NCBI GenBank assembly: GCA_029204045.2
Contig: CM055067.1
Span: forward strand, 30,392,838 to 30,456,837
Length of the DNA: 64,000 nt
Direction of reading: 5' to 3'
Source of the DNA: Tillandsia leiboldiana
Taxonomy: Eukaryota > Streptophyta > Magnoliopsida > Poales > Bromeliaceae
A program made the position numbers and the translations under genes. This document shows, piece by piece, positions 10,996 through 21,441 of this stretch. The notes beneath the pieces were generated by a model. That model saw only the letters and a program-made list of their open reading frames with translations. It had not been told where the DNA came from and searched no databases. Each line of letters begins with the position of its first letter. Within the stretch, counting starts at the first letter, position 1.

Positions 10996-13900
10996 CCTCC
11001 CAAACAATTAGAAAAATACCATCCGGGTCCCAACTTTCGGGCGCCCGGAAGTTTTCGGGCGCGCACAGTGCGGCCCGGCCCAAGACTTTCGGGCGCGCAC
11101 AGTGCGGCCCGGCCCATGGCGCGCCGTCGGACGGGATCCGCGGTCCGTCCGACCCGCCTCAGAGCCCGCCACGTGTCGCCCGAACAGGCGACAGCCAAAA
11201 CCTCCAATCCTGCAGCGCCGCGTGGCCAACCCCGGGAGTGGACACGTGTCCCCGGTCAACAGTACCGTCGCGCCTGCGCGCCTGCCCGCGCCAGCTGCCC
11301 CTCCTGCCCGCACAGTTGACCAGCCAATAGGGAAGCGCCACGTGTCCGTGCCACTGACCGCTGCACCCAGTGCACGAGCCTCCGTAAGCCGAACCAATGG
11401 TAACCTGCCACGTGTCCACTCCGGTGCACCGTGAACCAATACCCAACCATCATGCTCCGTAGACCGGGAGCTGTGAGCCGGCCTATGGGGTGATGCCACG
11501 TGTCCCCGCCTTGGTGCACGACGGCCGCGTGGCCCGTGCGCCTGCCCGCGCGCCCGCCCGCTGCCCGCGCCCTGTGCCGCCGCCGTTCCGCCTGCCCGAG
11601 GCCGCGCCGCCGCCCGCCGACGCTGCCCGCCGCCGCCGACGATCGACGGAGTTACTGTTCCGGCCGTGAATAGTACCCGAAGCTCAGAAAAATCCAGCAG
11701 ATAGTCCATCTTGACCGTTTTCGCGCGCTGAATCCGAATTTGACGTCTGCTTTGCCAAATTCCCACTCTGAAAATTGCCAAATGCCCCTGGGAAGGTATT
11801 CTGGGTCCAAATTTCGCGCCGAGCCCAATCTTAATATCCGTTTCACGCGAAAACACTTCCAGAGACCCGACAGAGTCAACCGATCACCCATGTGATCCAT
11901 TTGAGCCTGGAGTCCAACACTTGTGTCCAATTGTGCCCAAAACACCTCCGGCACACCACGTAGGCCTCCGATGGCCACCCGAACGCACTGCAACAGCTCT
12001 GCGGAGATCCAGGTCATCACAGCGCCTTCAGGTGGGTGGCCTTGTCTCCAAGTTTTATGAACTGAATAGTAATTCTACTGATGTAGGATCATGCATGTTA
12101 GAGTATTTCTTGTGTAGCATGCTAGATTGTAGGAATTGTTATTTCCTTTATTATCTGAGGTTCTTGTGAGCTCCTTGCTCTCTATCATCTGTTAATGATA
12201 GTTATCTTGGAACCTGACCTAGCACCCCCGTCATATGTTGCATGTGTAACCAGACCAGTAGAAAACCCTCACTTGGGCTAGGGTTATTTATGTTTAGACA
12301 TCCACACTTTATGTTCATTCCTGGACTTAGTGTTATCCTCGCCCGGGTAGTGGGCCGAGCGGTCGGGACTTCTTTTTAGTGTGGGATGCATTTGCACTCG
12401 TGCTTGGGAGCAGAGTGGAGTCTGGTAGATGTAGTGGATCGCTTGTCTGTACCGGGAACCGTTTGGGGTAAACGGTGGTCCCGGGAGGTCTTGTTTTCCC
12501 CTGTTTGGGTTGTTGCCACTGTGTTAGTGGCAGTAGTTTAATAGTGTTTGCAGGACCTAGAACCCGAACCCTTTTCGACATACACTTGATTTTAGTCTAC
12601 CAATGTTTTCTTCCAAGCATCGAAGGGTCGCTGGAGTCTGTTCTTGTTTGATTTGGGCAAAGGCATCAGCCCTTCGGGGTTTGGGTAAAACACTTATTTT
12701 CTAACTGTTTTTCTAAAAAGACCTAAAAATCATTAAAAATGGAGTTCTTCTCAAAACAAGATAGCTTTTCAAAAAGGGTACTACTTTTAATCCTCACCCT
12801 GTGTGGGTTGAGTGAAAATGGTTTTCAATAACAAATGTCACTTTTTTCCTGTAAATCTCCCCACTCGAAAGGATTCGAGTAGTCTGGGTTCTAGGGGCCG
12901 TTCCTTTGTCGGGACGAACGCCACGGGGGCCGAGCCTGGAACCTGTTCTTGTTTGATAGGGTTGTAGGTGTAGGTCTCCCGGAACTTTCGGGCCCTGGTT
13001 GGTGTCTTCTGCGTGTTGTACCGAGGTTGTCGTGTTCCCGAACTATAAGGGGTCGGGAACTTCGATAGGCGGAGCCTAGAGTCTGTTCTTGTTTGATAGG
13101 GTTCTAAGCACCAGCCTATCGGGTTTCCGAACCCTTATGGTGTCGGTCTTTCCTGTGAGTTTAGTGTTCTGTTGTGGGAGCCGTCTGGTGGATGGTGGTC
13201 CTGGATGTGGAATATCTCCATCTAGTGTGTTGTGCTGTGAGCTGTTGGTGAGGCTTGTGTCTCGTGTTTCGTGAGAGCTGATCAGCTGAGTCGTCGAGAG
13301 TGCTCCGACTGTTGTGCGAGAGGTTTGAGGATTGAGTCCTTCCGTTAAGAGCGTGAGCGTGGATTTTGGACTATAGCCTGCAGTGCCACCAGAGCTCGAC
13401 AGAGTGCGTGGATACCTTTGTCCTCGTTGGGGTCGCTCCCCTCGAGTGCCACGTCCGGGGTGGGTCTGCACTTTGGTATCGCGACTTGTCGACGCCGTCC
13501 CTCTGACTGGACCAGTTAGTCGCAGTTACGGACGCAGTCCCTCTGGCTGGGCCAGTTAGTGGCAGTCACGGACGCCCTACGTAAGTCCGGTCCTCTGTGG
13601 ATGTAACGGCAGTAGGTAGGCGCAGGTTTGACTGGACTCTATGCGGCAGTCAGTGTAGATTGGGTGACTGTACTGTGTGTGTTAGTAGATGCATCATGCT
13701 TCCATCTGTTTCATTTTCTTGAGCATCTAGATAGAGGCATAGTAGCTGTAGAGTTATTTTTCCAACCCCTTTCATTTCAGTGTTATATTGTTACTTTATG
13801 CCTCTAGTAGACTTAGTGGGCAGACCGTTGGGTTTGTTGACGGCACCCACTGAGAACTACTGTGGGAAGTAGTTCTCACACCCGTCGTGGTGTTTTCCCC

Positions 13901-14422
13901 AGGGACTTCTTCTCCTGTTCCTGTTGCTCCAGTTGCTGTTTCTTCTGACCGAGGCGAGGGAGTCGCGAGCTAGTTCCCTACCCGTCGTTGGAGTGTAGCG
14001 GTACCCCTTCTGAGGAGAGCTTCAGTAGATTAGTTTACCTCTTTTCCCTCTGTTGAGAGACCCTTGTTGTGAGGTATAGAGTTGTATTTTATTTTACAGT
14101 TTGAGAGACTGATGTAGTGAGGATATTTTTGTATTGAGAGCTTGTACACTGATGTATTTATTGGAGATGTCTCCCTTTTGAGTTTTGTATCAGAGGACTT
14201 GTATATGATCGTTGTTTTGGGAGATGGATATTGTATTATTTTCAGTGTACGGGGATTGGTTTTTTAGTTTTTCAGTAGTTTACTTTCAGCTCTGATATCT
14301 GTATACTGTAGTTGGTTCTTTTTGCAGGTTAGACGCTTCGTCTATACGGGGTTTCCTTATGGGCGGCGGATCTGTTGGCGAGCCCGGGTCGCAGTTTCGA
14401 CGCCGGGGCGTGACAGATTAGG

Positions 14423-14434
14423 TGGTATCAGAGC
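14423..14434 (+). promoter_or_regulatory. N2 primer-binding site (tRNA-iMet)
   Basis: TGGTATCAGAGC, 7 bases after the LTR end at 14415. Standard initiator tRNA-Met PBS. Confidence 0.92.
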
Positions 14435-14918
14435 CTAGGTTATAGGTCATGGTGGACTTAGAAACCCTAGGCTTGTGGTTGGACATTAGGATGACTACGT
14501 GAGAGTCATGACTTTTAGCGAGAGTCCTGATTGAGTTTTGTACCTTTTCCAAGAGACGGGATGAGTGATTGGCATGTTTATTCTCCTAAGCGATAATGTT
14601 GGCTGCAGACAACATAATGCTATAGAATGGATGACATGTCTTAGACTTTCGCTGGATTGGGTCGTATGGTTGTTGTGTCCTGATGTTTGTTATTGTGCAG
14701 TGGACTACGATGCCCCTGAGACGTCGTGTAGCGAAGAGGGCACATCCCGCATCTGATGAGTAACCCGAGCAGCGGGAGGCAGAGCTGTCAGAGCAGAGCG
14801 AGACCCAGGAGTTATGGACCCAGATGGCACCGATGTCGGAGGCTGTCCGATGCCAGGAGGAAGCCATGGAACGTTTGAGGCGCTTGTTGGAGCAGAGAGC
14901 ACAGCTAGTTGCAGTACC
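14435..14918 (+). pseudogene. N2 leader and start of decayed gag
   Basis: The leader is nearly the same as that of N3 (18242 onward). A short gag-like start lies near 14710 (ATGCCCCTGAGACGTCGTG, giving a basic N-terminus). Stops follow quickly, and N3 interrupts the sequence at 14919-14923 (GCTTG). The rest continues at 25804. By position this is Ty3 gag; it cannot encode a working protein. Confidence 0.55.
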
Positions 14919-15998
14919 GCTTGTGTGAGGACCCGAATTCCCACTTAAGAGATTTCTGTCAGTTTAGTGGCCTTTGGGAGTGTTTGTGCGCGTGTCGGGC
15001 CCAAGAAATGGATTTGTGGTGCAATTTGGGATTTAGTTGCATCACTGGAGGCCTGCGTGGTGTGTCGGCATGTTTGCACGCAATTTGGACACAAGTGTTG
15101 GACTTTGGGCTTAAAAGGAGATCCCGTGGGAAATTAGAGGACCCGTCGAGTGTTTAGAAGTGATTTCGCGCGACGCGGATGTCAAATTCGGACTCCGGGC
15201 GAAGTTTGGATAAAAGATTACCTCTCCGGTCGCCTTCGGGAATTTTTAGAGTTGGAATTTGGCAAATCGAACTTCAGATTTGGACCCGGCGCGAATATCG
15301 GATCAAGTGGGCTATCCGGGGGCATTCGGCAAATTTTCGGTTGAGAATTTGGAGAATCGGACCTCGTTTTTGGATTTAGCGCGCGAAATCGTTGAGAATG
15401 GGCTATTTACTTGTTTGTTTTGGAGCCCGGTTGACGCACGCGTTTTTCGAGGCTTGTGCGCGAGTTTCGAGCCGGCACGGATCCCGAGGATGGCGCGCGG
15501 ATCGAGGCTGGCGTGCTGCGCATGGCACGCGTGTGGCGGGCTGGGGAAGCGCGCCTCGTGCGCGGGTCAACGCGGGGCCGCCACGTGGCGGGCCCCAGTT
15601 GGCGCCCGCGCGGGCGCGGGCGCGCGCGCCCGTGTGCCAAACCGCGAGCTCTGGCCCCCCATTGGCCGGTGCACCGTGGACTGGTGCACCGTGGACCATC
15701 CCTTTCTCCTCCTTTTCTTCTTCTTCTTTCTCTCCCGGACGCCATTCCTCCTCTTCTTTTCTTTCTTCTTCAACCGTGCGAGAGGGAGAGTGAGGGAGGA
15801 GATGGTGGGAAGTACGGCGGCGCGTCGGCGACCTCGTGGAGCGCGATAGGCATCCCATTTAGCCAGATGGGCGGGCGGTGCAGTCGAGGTAGGTCCCGCG
15901 CGTTGTTTTTGCGGTATTTTGGCACAGTTTTGGGGTGTTCTTTTGGACATTGGATTGACCCCTTGTTCTTATCTGTGTTAGGAATCGTATTTTTACTG

Positions 15999-16385
15999 CT
16001 CCGTTTTGCGTGCGGACCGCGACGGCGTGCCCCGTTTTGCGTGCGGACTCCGTTTTGCGTGCGAATTCTGGCACCGTACTCCGTTTTGCGTGCGAATTTC
16101 GGCACCGTGGACCGTTTTGAGTGCGGACTCCGGCACCGTGCACCGTTTTGCGTGCGGTCCCCGACGCCGTGCACCGTTTTGCGTGCGGACTCCGTTTTGT
16201 GTGCGGATTCTGGCACCGTGCTCCGTTTTGCGTGCGGATTCCGGCATCGTGCACCATTTTGCATGCGGACTCCGTTTTGCGTGCGGACTCCAGCACCTTG
16301 CACAGTTTTGCGTGTGAACTCCGGCGGCGTGCTCCGTTTTGCGTGCGGGCTCCGACGGCGTGCTCCGTTTTGCGTGCGGATCGCG
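15999..16385 (+). repeat. Minisatellite in N3 5' LTR
   Basis: Roughly a dozen imperfect units of about 18-36 bases built on CCGTTTTGCGTGCGGACTCC followed by GGCACCGTGCA. The same array is at 23622-23955 in the 3' LTR but with a different number and order of units, so it changed after or during insertion. Confidence 0.85.
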
Positions 16386-18134
16386 TGGAGGCCAATTGCA
16401 AGTGTCTACGAGCAATTGGTGGCAAATTGAGGTGGGTGGCCTTATCTCCAAGTTTTATGGACTGTACAGTAATTCTACTGATGTAGGACTATTCATGATA
16501 GTTTATTTTCGTGTGTAGCATGCTAGATTGTAGGAATTGTTATTCCTTTTATCATCTGTTAATATAGTTATCTTGGAACTTGACCTAGCACCCCCGTCAT
16601 ATGTTGCATGTGTAACCAGACCAGTAGAAAACCCTCACTTGGGCTAGGGTTATTTATGTTTAGACACCCACACTGTTTTTCTATTCCTGGACATAGTGTT
16701 ATCCTCGCCCGGGTAGTGGGCCGAGAGGTCGGGACTTTCTTTTAGTGTGGGATGCATTTGCTCTCGTGCTTGGGAGGAGAGTGGAGTCTGGTAGTTGTAG
16801 TGGGTTGCTTATCTGTGCCGGGAGCCGTTTGGGTAAACGGTAGTCCCGGGAGGTCTTGTATCCCTGTTGTGCTGTCGTGGGAGGGAGCCGTTGAGCAGAC
16901 GGTAGTCCCGGGCCGTCGAGTATCTTCCGGTCAGTGTTGTTGGGAACCGCTGGGGTTGACGGTGGTCCCAGGTCGTTAAGTGTTGTCCGACCAGTATTAT
17001 TAGCCTGACTTGTGGGTCGTTCCTGGCTGTGGAGTACCTCCAGCCAGTGTGCTCTGTGCTGCGAGCTGTTGGAGAGGCTAGTGTCTCGTGTTTCGTGTGA
17101 GCTGATCAGCTGAGTCGTGGAGAGTGCTCCGACTGTTGTGCGAGATATTTGGGGATCTTGAGTCCTACCGTTCTGAGAGTGAGCGTGGATCTTGACTATA
17201 GCCTGCTTATGCCAATGTTTGATACTCTATGCTGCGCCGTTTTCCTCAGTTGGAGTCGCGTCCCTGAGATGCCGTTGTGGATACGATGGTTGGCCTGTTG
17301 AGGCAGTTTTCCGCAGTGGATGCAACGATGGGCCTGTTGAGGCAGTTTTGCGCGAGGGGTGAGTTAGTCGGGAAGGACGCCCCACGTAAATCCCGTCCTC
17401 ATGTGGATGTGTGGTAGTGGGCAGGTGCGTTCCTAGTCGACAGGCGCAGGCTTGACTGCACCCTATGAGGCAGTCAGTTCGATTGGGTCGATTGAGCACC
17501 TTGGGTGCGAGTGGTCACCTTTACTTTCATCTGTTCCACTTTTTGAGCATCTAGATAGAGGCATGGTAGCTGTAGAGTAGCTCCAGCTTTTCTTGTTCAG
17601 ATTTCATTGCACTGTTATCTTTTGCCTCTAGTAGACTTAGTGGGCAGACCGTTGGGCTTGTTGACGGCACCCACTGAGAACTACTGTGGGTAGTAGTTCT
17701 CACACCCGTCGTGGTGTCTTTTTCCCCAGGGACTTCTACTCCTGTTCCTGTTGCTCCAGTTGCTGATCCTTCTGACCGAGGCGAGGGAGTCGCGTGCTAG
17801 TTCCCTACCCGTTGTTGGAGTGTAGCGGTACCCCTTCAGAGGAGAGCTTCAGTAGATTAGTTTACTTCTTTTTCCTCTGTTGAGAGACCTTTGTTGTGAG
17901 GTATAGAGTTGTACTTTATTTTACAGTTTGAGAGACTGATGTAGTGAGGATATTTTTGTATTGAGAGCTTGTACACCGATATATTTTATTGGAGATATCT
18001 CCCTTTTGAGTTTTGTATCAGAGGACTTTTTATACGATCGAATTTGGGAGATGGATATTGTATTATTTTTAGTTTTTAGTAGTTTACTTTCAGCTCTGAC
18101 ATCTGTATACTGTAGTTGATTCTTTTTGCAGGTT

Positions 18135-18213
18135 AGACGGTTCGTCTGTACGGCAGTTTCCGTACAGATGGCGGATCTGTTAGCGGGCCCGGGTCGCAGT
18201 ATCGACCCCGGGG
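18135..18213 (+). other. Triple stem-loop at the end of N3 5' LTR
   Basis: First AGACG-GTT-CGTCT (18135-18147). Second has arms TCTGTACGG (18145-18153) and CCGTACAGA (18160-18168) around loop CAGTTT. Third has arms GGGTCG (18192-18197) and CGACCC (18204-18209) around loop CAGTAT. They lie just before the LTR end and PBS. The arms of the second differ in other Ty3 LTRs here but stay complementary. Confidence 0.75.
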
Positions 18214-18229
18214 CGTGACAGATTAGAGT

Positions 18230-18241
18230 GGTATCAGAGCC
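18230..18241 (+). promoter_or_regulatory. N3 primer-binding site (tRNA-iMet)
   Basis: TGGTATCAGAGC, 8 bases after the LTR end. Confidence 0.93.
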
Positions 18242-18612
18242 TAGGTTGTAGGTCATGGTGGACTTAGAAACCCTAGGCTTGTGGTTGGACATTAGGATGA
18301 CTACGTGAGAGTCGTGACTTATAGCGAGAGTCTTGATTGAGTTTTTACCTCTCCCAAGAGACGGGATGAGTGATTGGCATGTTTACTTTCCCAAGCGATT
18401 ATGTTGGCTGCAGACAACATAATGCTATGGAATGGATGACATGTCTTAGACTTTCGCTGGATTGGGTCGTATGGTTGTTGTGTCCTGACGTTTGCTATTG
18501 TGCAGTGGACTACGATACTCCTGAGGCGTCGTGTTGTGAAGAGGACACACCCCGCACCTGATGAATACCCGAGCAGCGGGAGGCAGTGCTATCAGAGCAG
18601 AGCGAGACCCAG
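18242..18612 (+). pseudogene. N3 leader and gag N-terminus remnant
   Basis: A leader matching that of N2, then a short basic gag start near 18515 and a stop-rich continuation ending in the phrase GAGACCCAGGAG, which N2 also has (14799 onward). After about 18612 the sequence switches to LTR-like material instead of continuing gag. Confidence 0.55.
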
Positions 18613-19745
18613 GAGTTTGCGTGTTGAGATAGTTTCCCACTTTAACCGAGAGGGGCCGAATCCCTGAACGGTAAAGGATCGAGAACTTTGATAGGCTCAG
18701 CCTAGAGTCTGTTCTTGTTTGATTGGGGTTCTAGGCACCGGTCTATTGGGATTTTTGGATCTTTGCCGCGTCAGTCGGTTCTTCTCGCCTATGAGTGGGG
18801 TGTTGTTATGGGAGCCGTTTGGAGTGACGGCAGTCCCAGCTGTGTAGATGCTTTCCACTGGCCGAGCTACCAGATGGATACATTGCCCCTGGCCGAGTTA
18901 CCAGGTGGGCACATGCCCTGGCCGAGTTACCAGGAGGACACTTTTCCCTGGCCGAGTTACCAGGAGGATACTTTTCACTGGCCGAGCTACCAGATGGATA
19001 CATTGCCCCTGGCCGAGTTACCAGGTGGGCACATGCCCTGGCCGAGTTACCAGGAGGACACTTTTCCATGGCCGAGTTACCAGGAGGATACTTTCCACTG
19101 GCTGAGCTACCAGATGGATACATTGCCCCTGGCCGAGTTACCAGGTGTGCACATGCCCTGGCCGAGCTGCCAGGAGGACACTTTCCACTGGCCGAGCTAC
19201 CAGATGGATACATTGCCCCTGGCCGAGTTACCAGGTGTGCACATGCCCTGGCCGAGTTACAAGGAGGATACTTTCCACTGGCCGAGCTACCAGATGGACA
19301 CATTGCCCCTGGCCGAGTTACCAGGTGGGCACATGCCCTGGCCGAGTTACCAGGAGGACACTTTTCCCTGGCCGAGTTACCAGGAGGACACTTTCCACTG
19401 GCCGAGCTACCAGATGGATACATTGCCCCTGGCCGAGTTACCAGGTGGGCACATGCCCTGGCCGAGTTACCAGGAGGACACTTTTCCCTGGCCGAGTTAC
19501 CAGAAGGACACTTTCCACTGGCCGAGCTACCAGATGGATACATTCCCCCTGGCCGAGTTACCAGGTGGGCACATGCCCCGGCCAAGTTACCAGGAGGACA
19601 CTTCTCCCTGGCCGACTTACCAGGAAGATACTTTCCACTGGCCGAGCTACCAGATGGGTACATACCCCTGGCCGAGTTACCAGGTGGGTACATGCCCTGG
19701 CCGAGTTACCAGGTGGCTGCTTTAGTGAGATTGAGATGGTCTGAC
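18613..19745 (+). repeat. LTR-derived block with 30/120-base higher-order minisatellite inside N3
   Basis: 18640-18760 resembles the N2 LTR around 13040-13130 (shared AGCCTAGAGTCTGTTCTTG). Then 18850-19722 is a tandem array of about 30-base units based on CTGGCCGAGTTACCAG, grouped in four-unit blocks so that sequence repeats every 120 bases (compare 18901 with 19021). The block sits where the first part of gag should be. Because unit lengths are multiples of three, long frames stay open on both strands (18715-19725 plus, 18806-19693 minus); these are not credible genes. Confidence 0.85.
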
Positions 19746-21420
19746 AGGACGCCAAGATTTGGTGGCGTCGAGTTCGTCCTGCTGGACTACCGGGAGCGCA
19801 GTTGTTAACTTGGAACCAGTTTCGTGCTTTGCGGCTCAGGGCCTCCTTTCCTGACAGTGTAAGCAGAAACGGGAAGGGGATCTTAGACTCCTGCAGCAGG
19901 GGAGTCGACCTCTTCTGGAGTATGTTCGCGAGTTTTGCGATTGTTGAGCGGTGTACCCCATGTCGCCTGGATGAGGCCCAGGAGGTTGAGCTAGTTGAGA
20001 AAGGACTGCATCGGAATATCTATCACTTGGTGTATTCTCGGCGGGTACTGACGTTAGATGCAGCGATTGAGCATGCTTAGCGTGTTGACCGAGGATCAGT
20101 GATCATGTCAGAGATAGACGGAGCGCCAAGGACCAGCTCCGGGGAGAGGCATCCAGTGCCGCCTGTGTTTGGACAGTCGAGTAGATCGAGACCCCCGGGG
20201 CCGCCACGATCCCAGTCTGAGGGTCGTGAGTCTCAGAGGAGACAGAGACCAGGAGGTTCTCCACAGCCGATGTATCAGCAGTGGGATGACTGTGTCATTT
20301 GTGGTGGGCCGCATTTTGCGCCGCAGAGTGACCACAGGCAGGGAACAGATCATGGTCTTGTCCTAAAGCGGGGTCATCAGTCGCTTGGGCAACTTCGGCT
20401 CCTCCTCCTCCGCTCTTCCAGACAGGCGGAGCTTCGACAGGTTATGGCCAGATAGTTAGGGCCACTTCTTCGCGGCAGTCCGACGGACGACCACCCCCAA
20501 GCGGGAGCGTCTATGTCGCACAGGATGAGGATTCGGGGGAAGCTAGCCACGTGGTGGCAGGTATTAATCTTATCTCCCCTGCACGCACTTGAGCGTTATT
20601 TGTTACCGGAGCATCGCATTCTTTTCTTCTGTAGGGCATTTGCATTGTTGTATGGGCTAGAGATAGGACCCTTAGCTTGTGCTCGTGAGGTTCAGATACC
20701 TGATCACGTGTTGCATATAGATGAGTGTTGTTGGTCCTGCCCAGTGCAGTTAGTGTGACGCCCCACTTCCCAGGGGGTCACCCATCCTTGAACTACTCTA
20801 GCTCTAGCACGCTTAACTCTCATGTTCCTCTTGGATCTTGCTACCATCCAAAATGCTATAGCCGGGTTAGAGATTTTAGTCCTATTATATCATTTATATA
20901 GAGGACTAATCCAAATTCCGGGGGTGTCACATTCTTCCCCCCTTTAAGCCCTGACGTCCACGTCAGGCTCAAGCACACTCACAAGCACCAGGCGATGTGA
21001 GACTCGTCTCGCTAGCCTTAGCCGACCTTGTGAGGAGCTGCACTCCACTCACAACGGTCATTAGCCGGGGAGCCTCGCTCTACCCGCTATATAACCCTGC
21101 CTCAGCCGAGACTCATCTCACATTTCCGGCTGGTGAATGGCTCTGATATCAACTGTGACGCCCCACTTCCCAGGGGGTCACCCATCCTAGAACTACTCTA
21201 GCTCTAGCACGCTTAACTCTCATGTTCCTCTTGGACCTTGCTACCATCCAAAATGCTATAGCCGGGTTAGAGATTTTAGTCCTATTATATCATTTATATA
21301 GAGGACTAATCCAAATTCCGGGGGTGTCACAGTTAGGGCCCTGGTTTTTGCCTATTGATCTTTTGGCCCTTCCTCAGCTCCGGGATTTCGAGGTAGTGTT
21401 GGGTATAGGGCTGTGAGGAT
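19746..21420 (+). pseudogene. N3 gag-protease remnant
   Basis: 19800-20100 resembles Ty3 gag capsid in shifting frames (FRALRLRASFPDSV; YHLVYSRRVLTLDAAIEHA). A zinc-knuckle-adjacent motif CVICGGPHFAP is at about 20299-20331. The protease-linked region follows near 20510 (VYVAQDE), then a degraded body. The Cassandra TRIM is inserted at 20754-21331 (TSD GTTAG), after which LPIDLLALPQLRDFEVVLGI (about 21350-21410) is the typical end of the protease domain. The catalytic DTG is not recognisable. Several stops and frameshifts; not functional. The family assignment as a Tekay-like chromovirus is by similarity to D. Confidence 0.65.
20754..21331 (-). mobile_element. Cassandra-type TRIM, complete, minus strand
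   Basis: 578 bases flanked by GTTAG (20749-20753 and 21332-21336). Two 178-base LTRs (20754-20931 and 21154-21331) begin TGTGAC and end GTCACA. On the minus strand the internal region starts with TTGGTATCAGAGCC (tRNA-iMet PBS, about 21139-21153) and ends with a PPT (AAAGGGGGGAAGAA, complement of about 20932-20946). The LTR contains a 5S-rRNA-like segment: on the minus strand GTTAAGCGTGCTAGAG and TAGGATGGGTGACC, the Pol III internal control region of 5S rRNA. No ORF. These traits define Cassandra, a non-autonomous plant family. It is inserted in the protease remnant of N3. Confidence 0.93.
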
Positions 21421-21441
21421 CTGAGACCTTGATGCTTGAGT

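Larger units (their letters stand above)
8583..12021 (-). mobile_element. S2: solo Ty3 LTR, minus strand
   Basis: On the minus strand it starts TGTGATGACCTGG (12021) and ends CCGGGGCGTGACA (8583). A 5-base duplication GCGCC flanks it (8578-8582 and 12022-12026). The uninterrupted site is seen in the N2 3' LTR near 33160. Length 3439 bases; no internal region, hence a solo LTR. It has a TATA-like box at 10986-10995 and an unusually strong terminal hairpin with 13-base arms (8632-8644 with 8647-8659). Confidence 0.94.
6790..14415 (+). repeat. N2 5' LTR (6790-8582 and 12027-14415)
   Basis: TGTCAGGACCCG to GGGGCGTGACA, about 4182 bases without S2. The first base pairs differ from the 3' LTR by C for G in TGTGAGG. 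It has a GC-rich U3 stretch at 7150-7620, a TATA-like box at 7693-7701, and a region rich in copies of TGTTCTTGTTTGAT (12639, 12944, 13084). It also has a perfect hairpin TGAGAACTACT/AGTAGTTCTCA (13851-13861/13868-13878) and terminal stem-loops (14333-14412). Relative to the 3' LTR it carries an extra block of about 140 bases between 12944 and 13084. No real ORF; the 205-aa frame at 7372-7989 is fortuitous. Confidence 0.92.
14924..18221 (+). repeat. N3 5' LTR
   Basis: 3298 bases, TGTGAGGACCCG to GGGGCGTGACA. It holds a GC-rich block (15450-15660) next to a pyrimidine-rich run (15700-15770), a minisatellite based on CCGTTTTGCGTGCGG (about 15999-16385), the hairpin GAGAACTACT/AGTAGTTCTC (about 17676-17701) and three consecutive stem-loops near the end (18135-18213). 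I found no clear TATA box. The long frames at 15456-16430 come from the GC-rich block and minisatellite and are not genes. Confidence 0.93.

Noticed and set aside
15456..16430. 324-aa ORF and minus-strand partners
   Set aside because: They cover a GC-rich block plus the CCGTTTTGCGTGCGG minisatellite of the N3 LTR; the 3' LTR copy does not preserve the frame.
18715..19725. Long overlapping ORFs on both strands (336 aa plus, 295 aa minus) with repeats such as WPSYQ
   Set aside because: They span a tandem array with 30/120-base periods (multiples of three), which keeps all frames open once one unit lacks stops. The flanks are LTR-like and decayed gag; no domain.
20754..21331. A DNA transposon or MITE, because ends read TGTGAC and GTCACA as an inverted repeat
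   Set aside because: PBS, PPT and two direct 178-base LTRs show an LTR retrotransposon; short inverted ends are normal for LTRs.
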